In this document: piece by piece, positions 43,362 through 51,155 of the stretch
How positions within the stretch are numbered: position 1 is the first letter of the stretch
How the letters are laid out: each line of letters starts with the position of its first letter
Origin: Planctomycetes bacterium ADurb.Bin069
GTDB taxonomy: Bacteria; Planctomycetota; UBA8108; UBA8890; UBA8898
Direction of reading: 5' to 3'
DNA: 64,000 bases
Assembly: GCA_002070955.1 (NCBI GenBank)
Contig: MWEK01000016.1
Span: forward strand, 39,897 to 103,896
The notes under the pieces: generated by a model
The model's input: the letters and a program-made list of their open reading frames with translations, nothing else
Told to the model about the DNA's origin: nothing
The model's database searches: none
Translations under genes and position numbers: made by a program

Positions 43362-46148
43362 TCACCGCATTCCCGCCAACGCGCCCGCCGCCTCGGCGAC
43401 GGATTCCACCGCCGCCTCGGCGGGCAGCAACGCGACGGGGACGCCCGCCAGGGCGCGCAACGTGGAAATATCCGCGGCTTCCAAGAGGCGCCACACGGCG
43501 GAACACGGCGCGAAACCGCCCTCGAAGGCCGCGCACAGGCTGTCCGGCAGCCCCCGGCAAAGAAGGCCGGCGAAGGGGCGCTCGCAGGCCTGGGCCAACA
43601 GAACGACGAGCCCGGCATCGGCCCCCTGCGCGCAGGCGACCACGGGCACGCGCCCGCCGCGCGCGGCGCCCAGCGCGCGCGCCGCCGCAACGAGCGCCTC
43701 CGCCCGCCGCACGGCGAGCGACCGGCCGCCCAGAAGCGCATCGGTGATGACCTTGTGAGCCGCGCGCGGCGCTACCGTCAGATCCAGAAACACCGTCTCG
43801 ATGCCTCGCTCCGCCAGCCGCCCGGCGAGAGCCGCTTGTCCGGAGTCCGGCGCGCCGCCCCGTTCAAGGAGGGGCACCACCGCGATCGCGCGGGCCTCCG
43901 CGACGGCTTTCCGCAGGCAGCCGAAACTTCCCAGCGGGTCGGCCCGCATCCGCAAGGGCTCCAAATCGATCTCGCCGCACACCGCTCGGCACAAGCGCAG
44001 GAGCGCCGAGTCGAGGGGTTCCAGCGCCGCGGCGCCCGCCGTCCGCCACCCGAGCACTCGCAGAAGCGGCGCCGGAACGGCCTGCTCCGGCTCGGGCAAA
44101 AGCGCGATCAGGCGCTCCGCTTCGCCGCGGGAGAGCGACCGCACCGTCGCGCTCCCCGCGGGCGTTTTGCCCTCGGGGAAGCAGCGCAGCGCCGGGGAAT
44201 CCACCGGTTCGATCGTCATGGGCGGCTCCGGGAACGGGGCGCCATCGCCCTTGCCCTGCAAGTGCCGCCGCGCCCAACCGTAGAGCGCTTCGCGCATGGG
44301 CCGCGAGTAGTCGTGCCCGCCGGGGAATTCCAGGACCGCGATCCGGTCGCCGGCTCCGCGCGCGCGGTACGCGGGCAAGGCCTGCGCGAGAGCCTCACGC
44401 GCCCCCTTGGGAGTGAACATGGGATCCGCCGAGGCGGCGATCATGAGCACCGGCCGCGGCGCCATCAGCGCCAGCACGGTGCCCTCGTCCGCGAAGGCGG
44501 CCAGCCCGTTGACGTGGCTGCAGGGGCAATGATCGATCCCCGTCTCGAGAAACTCCCGCAGCCGGCTCACGTACACGACCGGGCAGGCGGCTGCGATGCG
44601 CTCGTCAATCGCCGCGGCGTAGAACGTGTTGAGGCCGCCGCCCGAGGCCCCCGTGCACCCGATCCGCCCCGGATCGACATCGTCGCGCTCCAAGAGGCAA
44701 TCGAGCGCCCGCACCGTGTCCCACACCATGTACGACATGTTGTTGCGGCCGGCGAGGACGGTGGCGAAATACTCTCGGTGGCCGTTGCCCGCCACGTTGC
44801 GCTCGCCCTGGCCGAAGGGATCGTAAGTCAGAACGACGAAGCCCAGCTTCGCCAGGCCGATGCAGCGGGCCTGCACCTGCGGCTGCGCCTTGGCGTGGGC
44901 CCAATGTCCCACGGGACAGAGCATGGCGGGGAACCGCTCGGCCGCCCCGCCGGCGCCGGCCGGAACGTAAACGTTGGCCGTGACGATGAAACCCGCCCGG
45001 CTCTCGAAAGTCAGCCGCTCGACGGCGTACCCGTCGCGCTCGACGCGGCCCAGAACGACGGTGTTGAGGGGCGTGCGCGGCGGCGGCGGTTCGAGTCCCA
45101 GCGCGCTCCGGAGCCGCGCGCGCAATTCCTCCGCCGCGCGGTCGCGCCCCTCCGGATCGACTAGAAGCCGCATGGCGGCGCGATCGGCGGCCTCGGCCGC
45201 CTCCGAAATCTCGGCGGCGAAACGCGCGCGCGGATCCTCGTCGGACCCGATGGAGAAGATCCGGGCCTTGAGCCGGTCCGCCAGGTCGGGATCGAAGGCG
45301 CTGTCGTCGGTCACCAACAGCGCATCGACCGCCTCGAAGCCCGTCCCGGCGTCGCGGACGACGAGGGCGTGCGCCCCGGCGCCGAGGGCGGCAACCCCCG
45401 CGCGGCGCCACACAAACCTGCCGGCGGTGCGGCCGCGGTGCGTGGGCGCGAAGGACGTTCCGCCCAGCTCGACGGCGAAGCTCCGGTCGGCGCCGTCGCC
45501 CTCGTACCCTCGCGCCCAGACGGCGTAGCGCCCCGCGCGCGGCAGAGCGACGACGCCCCCGAGCGTCGTCGCGGCGATGCCGGCCGCGTTCGAGACCCGG
45601 AACCCGCGGCCGCGGTAGCCGTCGATGTTGGTTTGCGCCGCCCAGGGGCCCTCGAGATCTTCGGCCTGCACCTCGACGGCCACGGCGCCGGGCGCCGGGT
45701 CCGCGCGCGCCTCCAGGCGCGCCGCCCGCACGGCCGACACGAAAGGCGCGGGGCTCCCGCCGCCCTCCAGGCGCTCGATGCGCACCAGGGTCCGCGCGCC
45801 GCGCAACCATTCGCCGGGGACATCGACGGCGACCTCATCGAACCCATCGTATCCGCCGTGCCGGACCACGGCGGCATGGCCGTCCACACGCACCAGGCCC
45901 GCGCGCACATCACCCTTCGCGCCCCAGCGTAAGTAGAGGGTGTGCGGAACGTCCGGCGCGAGGGCGAGCTCGACCTCGATGGGCGCGCCGCCCGCCCAGC
46001 GGTAGCTTTCGCCGGCGTAGGACTCGGGGCCCTCCAGGAGCGCGGCTTCCTCGCCGCCACCCGGCGCCGGCGCCGCGAGCGCGGCGAGCGCCGCGCTTAC
46101 GACGGCAAGCAAGCGGGCAACGGACACGGCGGCGGATTGGAGCCTCAT
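43362..46148 (-). CDS. Large secreted alpha/beta-hydrolase (acetyl-xylan-esterase-like) with N-terminal beta domains
   Basis: The 928-residue exported protein has a signal peptide (about 1-26), two N-terminal beta domains (about 40-290) of carbohydrate-binding type, and an alpha/beta-hydrolase domain (about 370-640). The catalytic serine is S502 in GASGGG and the histidine is H612 in GGHDYS; CPVGHWAHAKA and YDPFGQGERNV are typical of the acetyl xylan esterase/AB hydrolase_7 group. The C-terminal about 280 residues look like a second, degenerate hydrolase half without a recognisable nucleophile. It probably removes acyl groups from polysaccharide. It leads an operon with the GH5-like gene. Confidence 0.83.
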   Translation of the reverse strand: MRLQSAAVSVARLLAVVSAALAALAAPAPGGGEEAALLEGPESYAGESYRWAGGAPIEVELALAPDVPHTLYLRWGAKGDVRAGLVRVDGHAAVVRHGGYDGFDEVAVDVPGEWLRGARTLVRIERLEGGGSPAPFVSAVRAARLEARADPAPGAVAVEVQAEDLEGPWAAQTNIDGYRGRGFRVSNAAGIAATTLGGVVALPRAGRYAVWARGYEGDGADRSFAVELGGTSFAPTHRGRTAGRFVWRRAGVAALGAGAHALVVRDAGTGFEAVDALLVTDDSAFDPDLADRLKARIFSIGSDEDPRARFAAEISEAAEAADRAAMRLLVDPEGRDRAAEELRARLRSALGLEPPPPRTPLNTVVLGRVERDGYAVERLTFESRAGFIVTANVYVPAGAGGAAERFPAMLCPVGHWAHAKAQPQVQARCIGLAKLGFVVLTYDPFGQGERNVAGNGHREYFATVLAGRNNMSYMVWDTVRALDCLLERDDVDPGRIGCTGASGGGLNTFYAAAIDERIAAACPVVYVSRLREFLETGIDHCPCSHVNGLAAFADEGTVLALMAPRPVLMIAASADPMFTPKGAREALAQALPAYRARGAGDRIAVLEFPGGHDYSRPMREALYGWARRHLQGKGDGAPFPEPPMTIEPVDSPALRCFPEGKTPAGSATVRSLSRGEAERLIALLPEPEQAVPAPLLRVLGWRTAGAAALEPLDSALLRLCRAVCGEIDLEPLRMRADPLGSFGCLRKAVAEARAIAVVPLLERGGAPDSGQAALAGRLAERGIETVFLDLTVAPRAAHKVITDALLGGRSLAVRRAEALVAAARALGAARGGRVPVVACAQGADAGLVVLLAQACERPFAGLLCRGLPDSLCAAFEGGFAPCSAVWRLLEAADISTLRALAGVPVALLPAEAAVESVAEAAGALAGMR

Positions 46149-46180
46149 GCGCGCGCTTCTCCCTCAAGCTTCCTAAGGGC

Positions 46181-46186
46181 AGTGTA
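46181..46186 (-). promoter_or_regulatory. -10 box TACACT of the esterase/GH5 operon
   Basis: TACACT on the minus strand 32 bp before the esterase ATG. The -35 is unclear. Confidence 0.45.
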
Positions 46187-46251
46187 GCAACCGGGCTCCC
46201 GCGGCGCAACGCGCCCGGCCGCTCCGGCTTCAACGCCTTCCCGCCCTATGG

Positions 46252-46257
46252 TAGAAT
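46252..46257 (+). promoter_or_regulatory. -10 box TAGAAT of aguB (leaderless)
   Basis: TAGAAT ends 6 bp before the aguB ATG (46264), so transcription would begin at about the first base of the start codon. No Shine-Dalgarno is present upstream, which fits a leaderless mRNA. Confidence 0.5.
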
Positions 46258-46263
46258 CCCCGC

Positions 46264-47151
46264 ATGGATAACACCTACAAAATCGCGCTGGTCCAGATGG
46301 CCTGCGCGCCGGAGCCCCGCAAGAACCTCGAGCACGCCGCCGCGCGCGTGCGCGAGGCGGCCCGCGGCGGCGCCCGCGTGGTCTGCCTGCCGGAGCTTTT
46401 CCTCTCGCCGTACTTCTGCCAACACGAGGACCCGCGCTGCTTCGACCTCGCTGAGCCGATTCCGGGGCCGACGACCGACGCCATGGCGGCGCTCGGCCGC
46501 GAGGTCGGCGCGGTCATCATCGCGCCGCTCTTCGAGAAGCGCGCACCCGGCCTCTACCACAACAGCCTCGTCGTCATCGATGCCGACGGATCCATCGCCG
46601 GCCGTTACCGCAAGATGCACATCCCCGACGATCCCGGCTATTACGAGAAGTATTACTTCGCCCCGGGCGACCTGGGCTTCCAGGCTTTCAAGACGCGCCA
46701 CGGCTGCATCGGCGCGCTCATCTGCTGGGACCAGTGGTATCCCGAGGCGGCGCGCCTGGCGGCGCTCGCCGGCGCCGAGGTCATCTTCTATCCCACCGCC
46801 ATCGGCTGGCATCCCGCCGAGAAAGAGCGCGAGGGGGCGCGGCAGCTCGACGCGTGGCGCACGGTCCAGCGCGGCCACGCCGTCGCCAACGCCGTCTACA
46901 TCGCCGCGGTCAACCGCGTGGGCCTGGAGCGCGCGCGGCCCGGCGACGCGGGGTTGGAGTTCTGGGGCGGCTCGTTCGTCTGCGATCCGCAGGGCCGGCC
47001 GCTGGCCGAAGCCGCGCCCGACAAGGAAGAGATCGTCTATGCCGAGGTCGACCGGCGCCGCATCGAGGACGTCCGCCGCAACTGGCCGTTCCTGCGCGAC
47101 CGCAGAATCGATGCCTACGGCGACATTCTGAAGCGCTACCGCGATGGCTAG
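46264..47151 (+). CDS. aguB: N-carbamoylputrescine amidase
   Basis: AguB is a nitrilase-superfamily enzyme that hydrolyses N-carbamoylputrescine to putrescine, carbon dioxide and ammonia. The 295-residue protein has the Glu-Lys-Cys triad: E44 in CLPELF, K117 in YRKMHIPD and C154 in LICWDQW. HIPDDPGYYEKYYF and FYPTAIGWHP are characteristic of the plant/bacterial AguB group. ATG 46264 lies directly downstream of a TAGAAT box with no Shine-Dalgarno. The stop overlaps the next gene by 8 bp. Together with aguA this gives agmatine to putrescine. Confidence 0.95.
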   Translation: MDNTYKIALVQMACAPEPRKNLEHAAARVREAARGGARVVCLPELFLSPYFCQHEDPRCFDLAEPIPGPTTDAMAALGREVGAVIIAPLFEKRAPGLYHNSLVVIDADGSIAGRYRKMHIPDDPGYYEKYYFAPGDLGFQAFKTRHGCIGALICWDQWYPEAARLAALAGAEVIFYPTAIGWHPAEKEREGARQLDAWRTVQRGHAVANAVYIAAVNRVGLERARPGDAGLEFWGGSFVCDPQGRPLAEAAPDKEEIVYAEVDRRRIEDVRRNWPFLRDRRIDAYGDILKRYRDG

Positions 47152-48265
47152 GGGCGCGGACGCAGGCGTCGCGCCGCGGCCCGACACCCCCGGCGCCCGA
47201 GGGTTCGTGCACCCCGCGGAATGGGAGCCCCACGCGGCGACGTGGCTTGCGTGGCCGCACAAGCGCAGCGACTGGCCGGGGAAGTTCGCTCCGATTCCCT
47301 GGGTCTTCGCGGAGATCGTCCGGGCCTTGGCGCCCGGCGAGAAGGTGCGGCTCATCGTCGCCTCGCCCCGCGCCCGCGCCGAGGCGCTCCGCGTCCTGCG
47401 CGCGGCGCACGCCGATTGCGCCCGCGTCGAGTTCTTTCCGTGCCCCACCGACCGCGGCTGGTGCCGCGACACGGGCCCTATCTTCCTGGTCCGCCGCGGG
47501 CCGCGTCCCGCGCGCTTGATCGTGCGCTTCGGCTTCAACGGCTGGGCCAAATACCGCGATTTCAAGAAGGACGCCGCAATTCCCGCCGTCGTCGCCGCGC
47601 GGCGGGGCTGGCCCATGGTCGATGCCATCCGCGGCGGCCGGAGGGTGGTTCTGGAGGGCGGCGCCATCGACGTCAACGGTCGCGGCTCGGTGCTGGCCAC
47701 CGAGGAATGCCTGCTCCACCGCACGGTTCAGACGCGCAACCCCGGATACGGGCGCCGCGACATGGAGGAAGTCTTCGCCGACTGGCTCGGCGCGCGCAAC
47801 ACGATCTGGCTCGGCCGCGGCATCGCGGGCGACGACACTCACGGCCATGTGGACGACTTCTGCCGCTTCGTCGACCCGCGCACCGTCGTCCTCGCCGAGG
47901 AGAAGAACCCGCGCGACGGCAATCACCGCGTCTTGGAGCGCAATCGCGAGCGGCTGGAAAGCGCGCGGCTGGAAAACGGGGCGCGCCTCAGGATCGTCAG
48001 AATTCCCATGCCCGCGCCGCTGCGCTTCGATGGACAGCGCCTCCCCGCCAGCTACGCCAACTTCTACATAGCCGACGCGGCGGTGCTCGTCCCGACGTTC
48101 AACGATCCGCGCGACCGGACGGCGCTCGGCATCCTGGGGGAACTCTTCGCCGGCCGGCGGGTCGTGGGCATTCACGCCGTCGATCTAGTGCTCGGCCTCG
48201 GGACGCTCCACTGCCTGACCCACGAGGAGCCGGCGCCGCCCCCGGCCCGGCGGCGACCCCGATGA
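47144..48265 (+). CDS. aguA: Agmatine deiminase
   Basis: AguA converts agmatine to N-carbamoylputrescine. The 373-residue protein (family about 350-370) has the guanidino-modifying-enzyme signatures WPHKRSDWPG, RDTGPIF, EGGAIDVNGRGS, GDDTHGHVDDF and the catalytic cysteine C357 in GTLHCLTHEEP (usually GGIHCITQQQP). An N-terminal extension of about 15 residues precedes the usual start. ATG 47144 overlaps aguB by 8 bp and its stop overlaps the next gene (ATGA), so three genes are coupled. Confidence 0.94.
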   Translation: MARGADAGVAPRPDTPGARGFVHPAEWEPHAATWLAWPHKRSDWPGKFAPIPWVFAEIVRALAPGEKVRLIVASPRARAEALRVLRAAHADCARVEFFPCPTDRGWCRDTGPIFLVRRGPRPARLIVRFGFNGWAKYRDFKKDAAIPAVVAARRGWPMVDAIRGGRRVVLEGGAIDVNGRGSVLATEECLLHRTVQTRNPGYGRRDMEEVFADWLGARNTIWLGRGIAGDDTHGHVDDFCRFVDPRTVVLAEEKNPRDGNHRVLERNRERLESARLENGARLRIVRIPMPAPLRFDGQRLPASYANFYIADAAVLVPTFNDPRDRTALGILGELFAGRRVVGIHAVDLVLGLGTLHCLTHEEPAPPPARRRPR

Positions 48266-48873
48266 CGGCGCACGAACGCCTGACGTCCGACGCCATCGAG
48301 GCCGGCCTCGCCGGCCTGAAGCTCTGGCACCCGGCGCGGACGGTCGCCGCCGCGGCGCTGCCGATCCTCGCCCTTCACCGCGAGATCGCGCCGCTCGGCG
48401 AGCGGCTCATCGCCCTGCCGCCGCAGTTCACGCCCGCGCACGCCGAGGTGCTGCTGCTCCTGCGCCACCTCGCGGAAAGCCTGGGCGGCTTGAGGCCGCA
48501 GGCGCGGCTCATCATGGAAGCTTTCGCCGCCGAGCCCGCCGCCGCTGAGGAACCTGAATTCGCGTGCCACGATTTCCTCGCCCACATGATCGTGCGGCTC
48601 GACGTCCTGGCGCCCGTCGCGGCGCTCCCCGCCAACGCGCGGGCCCTCTTCCCGCTGCATCTAGCCGAGATCGCCGGCGCGGCGCGGAATTTCGCGGCGC
48701 ACGAAAGGTGGCTCGCCGGCGCGCAGCGGGGCGCGGACCAATTGGCCCCCTTCCTGTGGAAGGTCGCCGCCTCGCTGGAGCACGACCTGGCGCGCGCGCA
48801 CATCTTCGACCGCTGCGCGGGCGAACCGGGAGTCCTGACCATCATCGACGCGGTTCTGGCCGCGGAGGGATAA
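48262..48873 (+). CDS. Helical protein of unknown function, coupled to aguA
   Basis: This 203-residue cytoplasmic protein is almost entirely alpha-helical, rich in Ala, Leu and His, with no family I recognise. Several histidines are spread through it (ALHREIAP, FACHDFLAHM, HERWLAG). The ATG overlaps the aguA stop (ATGA), so it is translated with the agmatine genes and may act in polyamine metabolism or merely be linked. Its stop lies 7 bp from the convergent gene's stop. Confidence 0.7.
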   Translation: MTAHERLTSDAIEAGLAGLKLWHPARTVAAAALPILALHREIAPLGERLIALPPQFTPAHAEVLLLLRHLAESLGGLRPQARLIMEAFAAEPAAAEEPEFACHDFLAHMIVRLDVLAPVAALPANARALFPLHLAEIAGAARNFAAHERWLAGAQRGADQLAPFLWKVAASLEHDLARAHIFDRCAGEPGVLTIIDAVLAAEG

Positions 48874-48880
48874 CCGCCGA

Positions 48881-50074
48881 TCAACGGGCGGCTTGAGCGG
48901 CGCCCAGCTCTCGGCACCGCGCCAGCGCCTCGGCGCGATAACGGTTCAACGCCGCGGCGACGGCCGCGGCTTGCTCGTGGCTGAAACCGGCGGCGATGGC
49001 CAGTTCTTCCCTCGCCAGGGTGGCATCGACCGTCTCCGCCGCGATGACCTTGCCGTCCAGAACGACCGCGAAGCGCCTCCCCGCGCAGCCGAGGGCGACA
49101 TTCGCGAGAATCGCCCGACCCCGCGCGCTCATCGTGATATCCACGGCGCGCTCGCCCGCTTCCGCGCCCGCACCGACCCGGGCGCGCAGCACATCCTCGT
49201 CGGTCAGGAAGGGCAGGCGTTCGGCTTCGAATCCGCCCTCCTTCCCGGCATAAGGAAGGCGCCACCGGCGCGTCTCCTCCCGCGCCTCCAGATAAAGACC
49301 GAACCGGAAGTCGCCCAGCGCCGGCAGCCGCTCCTCCCCCGCCGCGGCGATCAGCTTCTTTTCGATGGCGTCCCACCGGCAGCCGGCGAAAGCCGGCAGC
49401 AGCCGCGCCAGCTTCCGCGCGCCCTCGATGGCATCGGGCTCCACCGGGACTCCCCAGCGCGGCTCGGCGAGAGCCGTTAACGCGTCGGCGGCCGCGTCCA
49501 AGGCGGCGATGTGCTGGCTCAGCGTCAGGTTGTCGAAACGCAGGTCCGCCACCCGGCGCGCGAAGGCGCGCCGCCGCTCCGCCGCCGCGCTCGCATCCCT
49601 CGCCGCCAGTGCCTTGATCTGCGGGAGAAGACTCGTCGCCCACCGATCACCGTGCTTCCGGAACTCGAGCAGGAAGGGCCCGAGGTTCTCGCCGGCGCCG
49701 GGGCTGCCCGCGCAATAGCACGCGAAGATCCTCTCGGGCGCGATGCGGGCGAAGCTCACCAGGCGGAACCCGCCGCCCGAGGAGCAAAGGCGCCGCACGG
49801 CCGCGACGAAGGCGCCGAGGAGTTCCTCATCCTCCGCCTCCCAGGGCGCCATGAAGTTGCCGAGCCCGCGCGCCTCGCCCACCATGACGGCGGCGGCGAA
49901 CCGCGCGAGCATCGCCTCGTCCGTTTCCGCGGGCGCAACAGGCGCGGCGGGGGCCGGCGCCCGCGGGAGGCGGCGCGGGGGCGGCCCCGCCCCGATCAGG
50001 AGCAACGCCAGGCCGGCGGCCGCGACCGCCCGCCGGCGCTTCCCGATGCCGCGTGTCGATTCCCTCGGGCGCAT
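48881..50074 (-). CDS. Secreted or membrane-anchored protein with SecD-P1-head-like C terminus
   Basis: This 397-residue protein has an N-terminal signal or anchor (about 12-30) and a Pro/Ala-rich stretch. Residues about 50-320 are helical and unassigned. The last 60 residues, with FAVVLDGKVIAAETV and GFSHEQAAAVAAALN, resemble the P1-head subdomain of SecD, suggesting an envelope protein. The ATG at 50074 has GGGAGAAAAGG upstream. A strong promoter precedes it. Function unknown. Confidence 0.7.
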   Translation of the reverse strand: MRPRESTRGIGKRRRAVAAAGLALLLIGAGPPPRRLPRAPAPAAPVAPAETDEAMLARFAAAVMVGEARGLGNFMAPWEAEDEELLGAFVAAVRRLCSSGGGFRLVSFARIAPERIFACYCAGSPGAGENLGPFLLEFRKHGDRWATSLLPQIKALAARDASAAAERRRAFARRVADLRFDNLTLSQHIAALDAAADALTALAEPRWGVPVEPDAIEGARKLARLLPAFAGCRWDAIEKKLIAAAGEERLPALGDFRFGLYLEAREETRRWRLPYAGKEGGFEAERLPFLTDEDVLRARVGAGAEAGERAVDITMSARGRAILANVALGCAGRRFAVVLDGKVIAAETVDATLAREELAIAAGFSHEQAAAVAAALNRYRAEALARCRELGAAQAAR

Positions 50075-50114
50075 GCCTTTTCTCCCTCGGACCGGAGCCT
50101 GTCCGCACCCGCGC

Positions 50115-50143
50115 ACTATACCCACCCCCCCGCGCCTTGACAA
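50115..50143 (-). promoter_or_regulatory. Promoter of the SecD-like-tail gene
   Basis: On the minus strand TTGTCA (50138-50143) and TATAGT (50115-50120) are 17 bp apart, about 40 bp before the ATG. Confidence 0.7.
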
Positions 50144-50260
50144 CAACACCGCCGGCCTCGAAATCCGCCCGCCGAAATTCCGCGCCGCCCGGCCGACTCT
50201 CCCTTTGGACCGCCCGCGGGGCGCCCGTGTCCGCAAGGCGCAAAGCGCCGGAGGTCGAGC

Positions 50261-51052
50261 ATGCGAAAACTTGCCGTGTGCATCGGCGTCAACGACTACC
50301 CCGGAACCGACCGCGACTTGGCCGGCTGTGTCAACGACGTCAAGGACTGGCAGGCGGCGCTCTCGGCGCGCGGCTTCGAGACCGAAACGCTGCTGGACCG
50401 CCGCGCCAAGAAAGCGGCGATCTGCGCCGCGATAGCGCGCCTGCTGGCGGCGGCGGCGGCGGGCGACCTGGTGGTCGTTCAGTACTCCGGACACGGTTCG
50501 TACATTCCGGACGAGGACGGCGATGAGGACGACGGCTTCGATGAGGTCCTCTGCCCCTGGGATATCGAGCAGGGCAACCCGCTCTCAGACGATGAGCTCG
50601 ACGCGCTCTTCGCGCGGCGCCGAGCCGGCGTCCGGGTCGTCATGATCGCCGATTGCTGCCACTCCGGCACGGTGGCGCGGGTCGAATCGGACCGGCCGCC
50701 GCGCCTCAACGGCGCCCGCGCGCCGAAAGCGCGCTTCATGCCGCCCGCGGTGTTCATGCCGGCGGCCGCGCGCGTCAAGCGGCGGGCGGCGCCGCCCCGC
50801 GCGGCTGAGGCGAACGCCCTCCTTCTGGCCGCCTGCCAAGACGACGAGTTCAGCTTCGAAACCTGGCTCGGCGATCGACCTAACGGAGTCTTCACCCGCG
50901 TCGCCCTCGCCGCTCTCGCCGCTCTTCCGGAATCCGCCACGTACCGCGACTGGTATCGCGCGATCCGAAAACGCCTCCCGAGCCGGAAGCATCCGCAGAC
51001 GCCCAATTTGTTCGGCGCCGCCGAGCAAACGGCCTGGCGCGTCCTCGCTTGA
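50261..51052 (+). CDS. Stand-alone caspase-like peptidase (peptidase C14, metacaspase-like)
   Basis: This 263-residue protein consists of a caspase-fold domain only. The catalytic dyad is H78 in YSGHGS and C133 in ADCCHSG. An acidic loop (PDEDGDEDDGFDE) follows the histidine, as in calcium-dependent metacaspases. There is no signal peptide, transmembrane segment or fused effector or sensor domain. Substrates usually have Arg or Lys at P1 in this group. GGAGG lies upstream of ATG 50261. The neighbours are not obvious partners, so a role in regulated proteolysis, cell death or defence cannot be told. Confidence 0.9.
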   Translation: MRKLAVCIGVNDYPGTDRDLAGCVNDVKDWQAALSARGFETETLLDRRAKKAAICAAIARLLAAAAAGDLVVVQYSGHGSYIPDEDGDEDDGFDEVLCPWDIEQGNPLSDDELDALFARRRAGVRVVMIADCCHSGTVARVESDRPPRLNGARAPKARFMPPAVFMPAAARVKRRAAPPRAAEANALLLAACQDDEFSFETWLGDRPNGVFTRVALAALAALPESATYRDWYRAIRKRLPSRKHPQTPNLFGAAEQTAWRVLA

Positions 51053-51064
51053 CCGTCCGGTCCG

Positions 51065-51148
51065 CCGCACGCGGCTGGCCGCACGCGGCTGGCCGCACGC
51101 GGCTGGCCGCACGCGGCTGGCCGCGCGCGATCCGCCGCGCGCGATCCG
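51065..51148. repeat. 14-bp minisatellite between convergent genes
   Basis: Four perfect copies of CCGCACGCGGCTGG (51065-51120) are followed by two copies of a variant CCGCGCGCGATCCG (51121-51148), all with 14-bp period, and a partial seventh. Each unit contains a short CCGC/GCGG palindrome. The array fills the gap between the caspase gene and the GDSL gene and could act as a terminator region. Confidence 0.9.
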
Positions 51149-51155
51149 CCGTGCG

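Noticed and set aside
51065..51148. CRISPR array
   Set aside because: The 14-bp units are contiguous with no spacers, too short for CRISPR repeats, and no cas genes are nearby.
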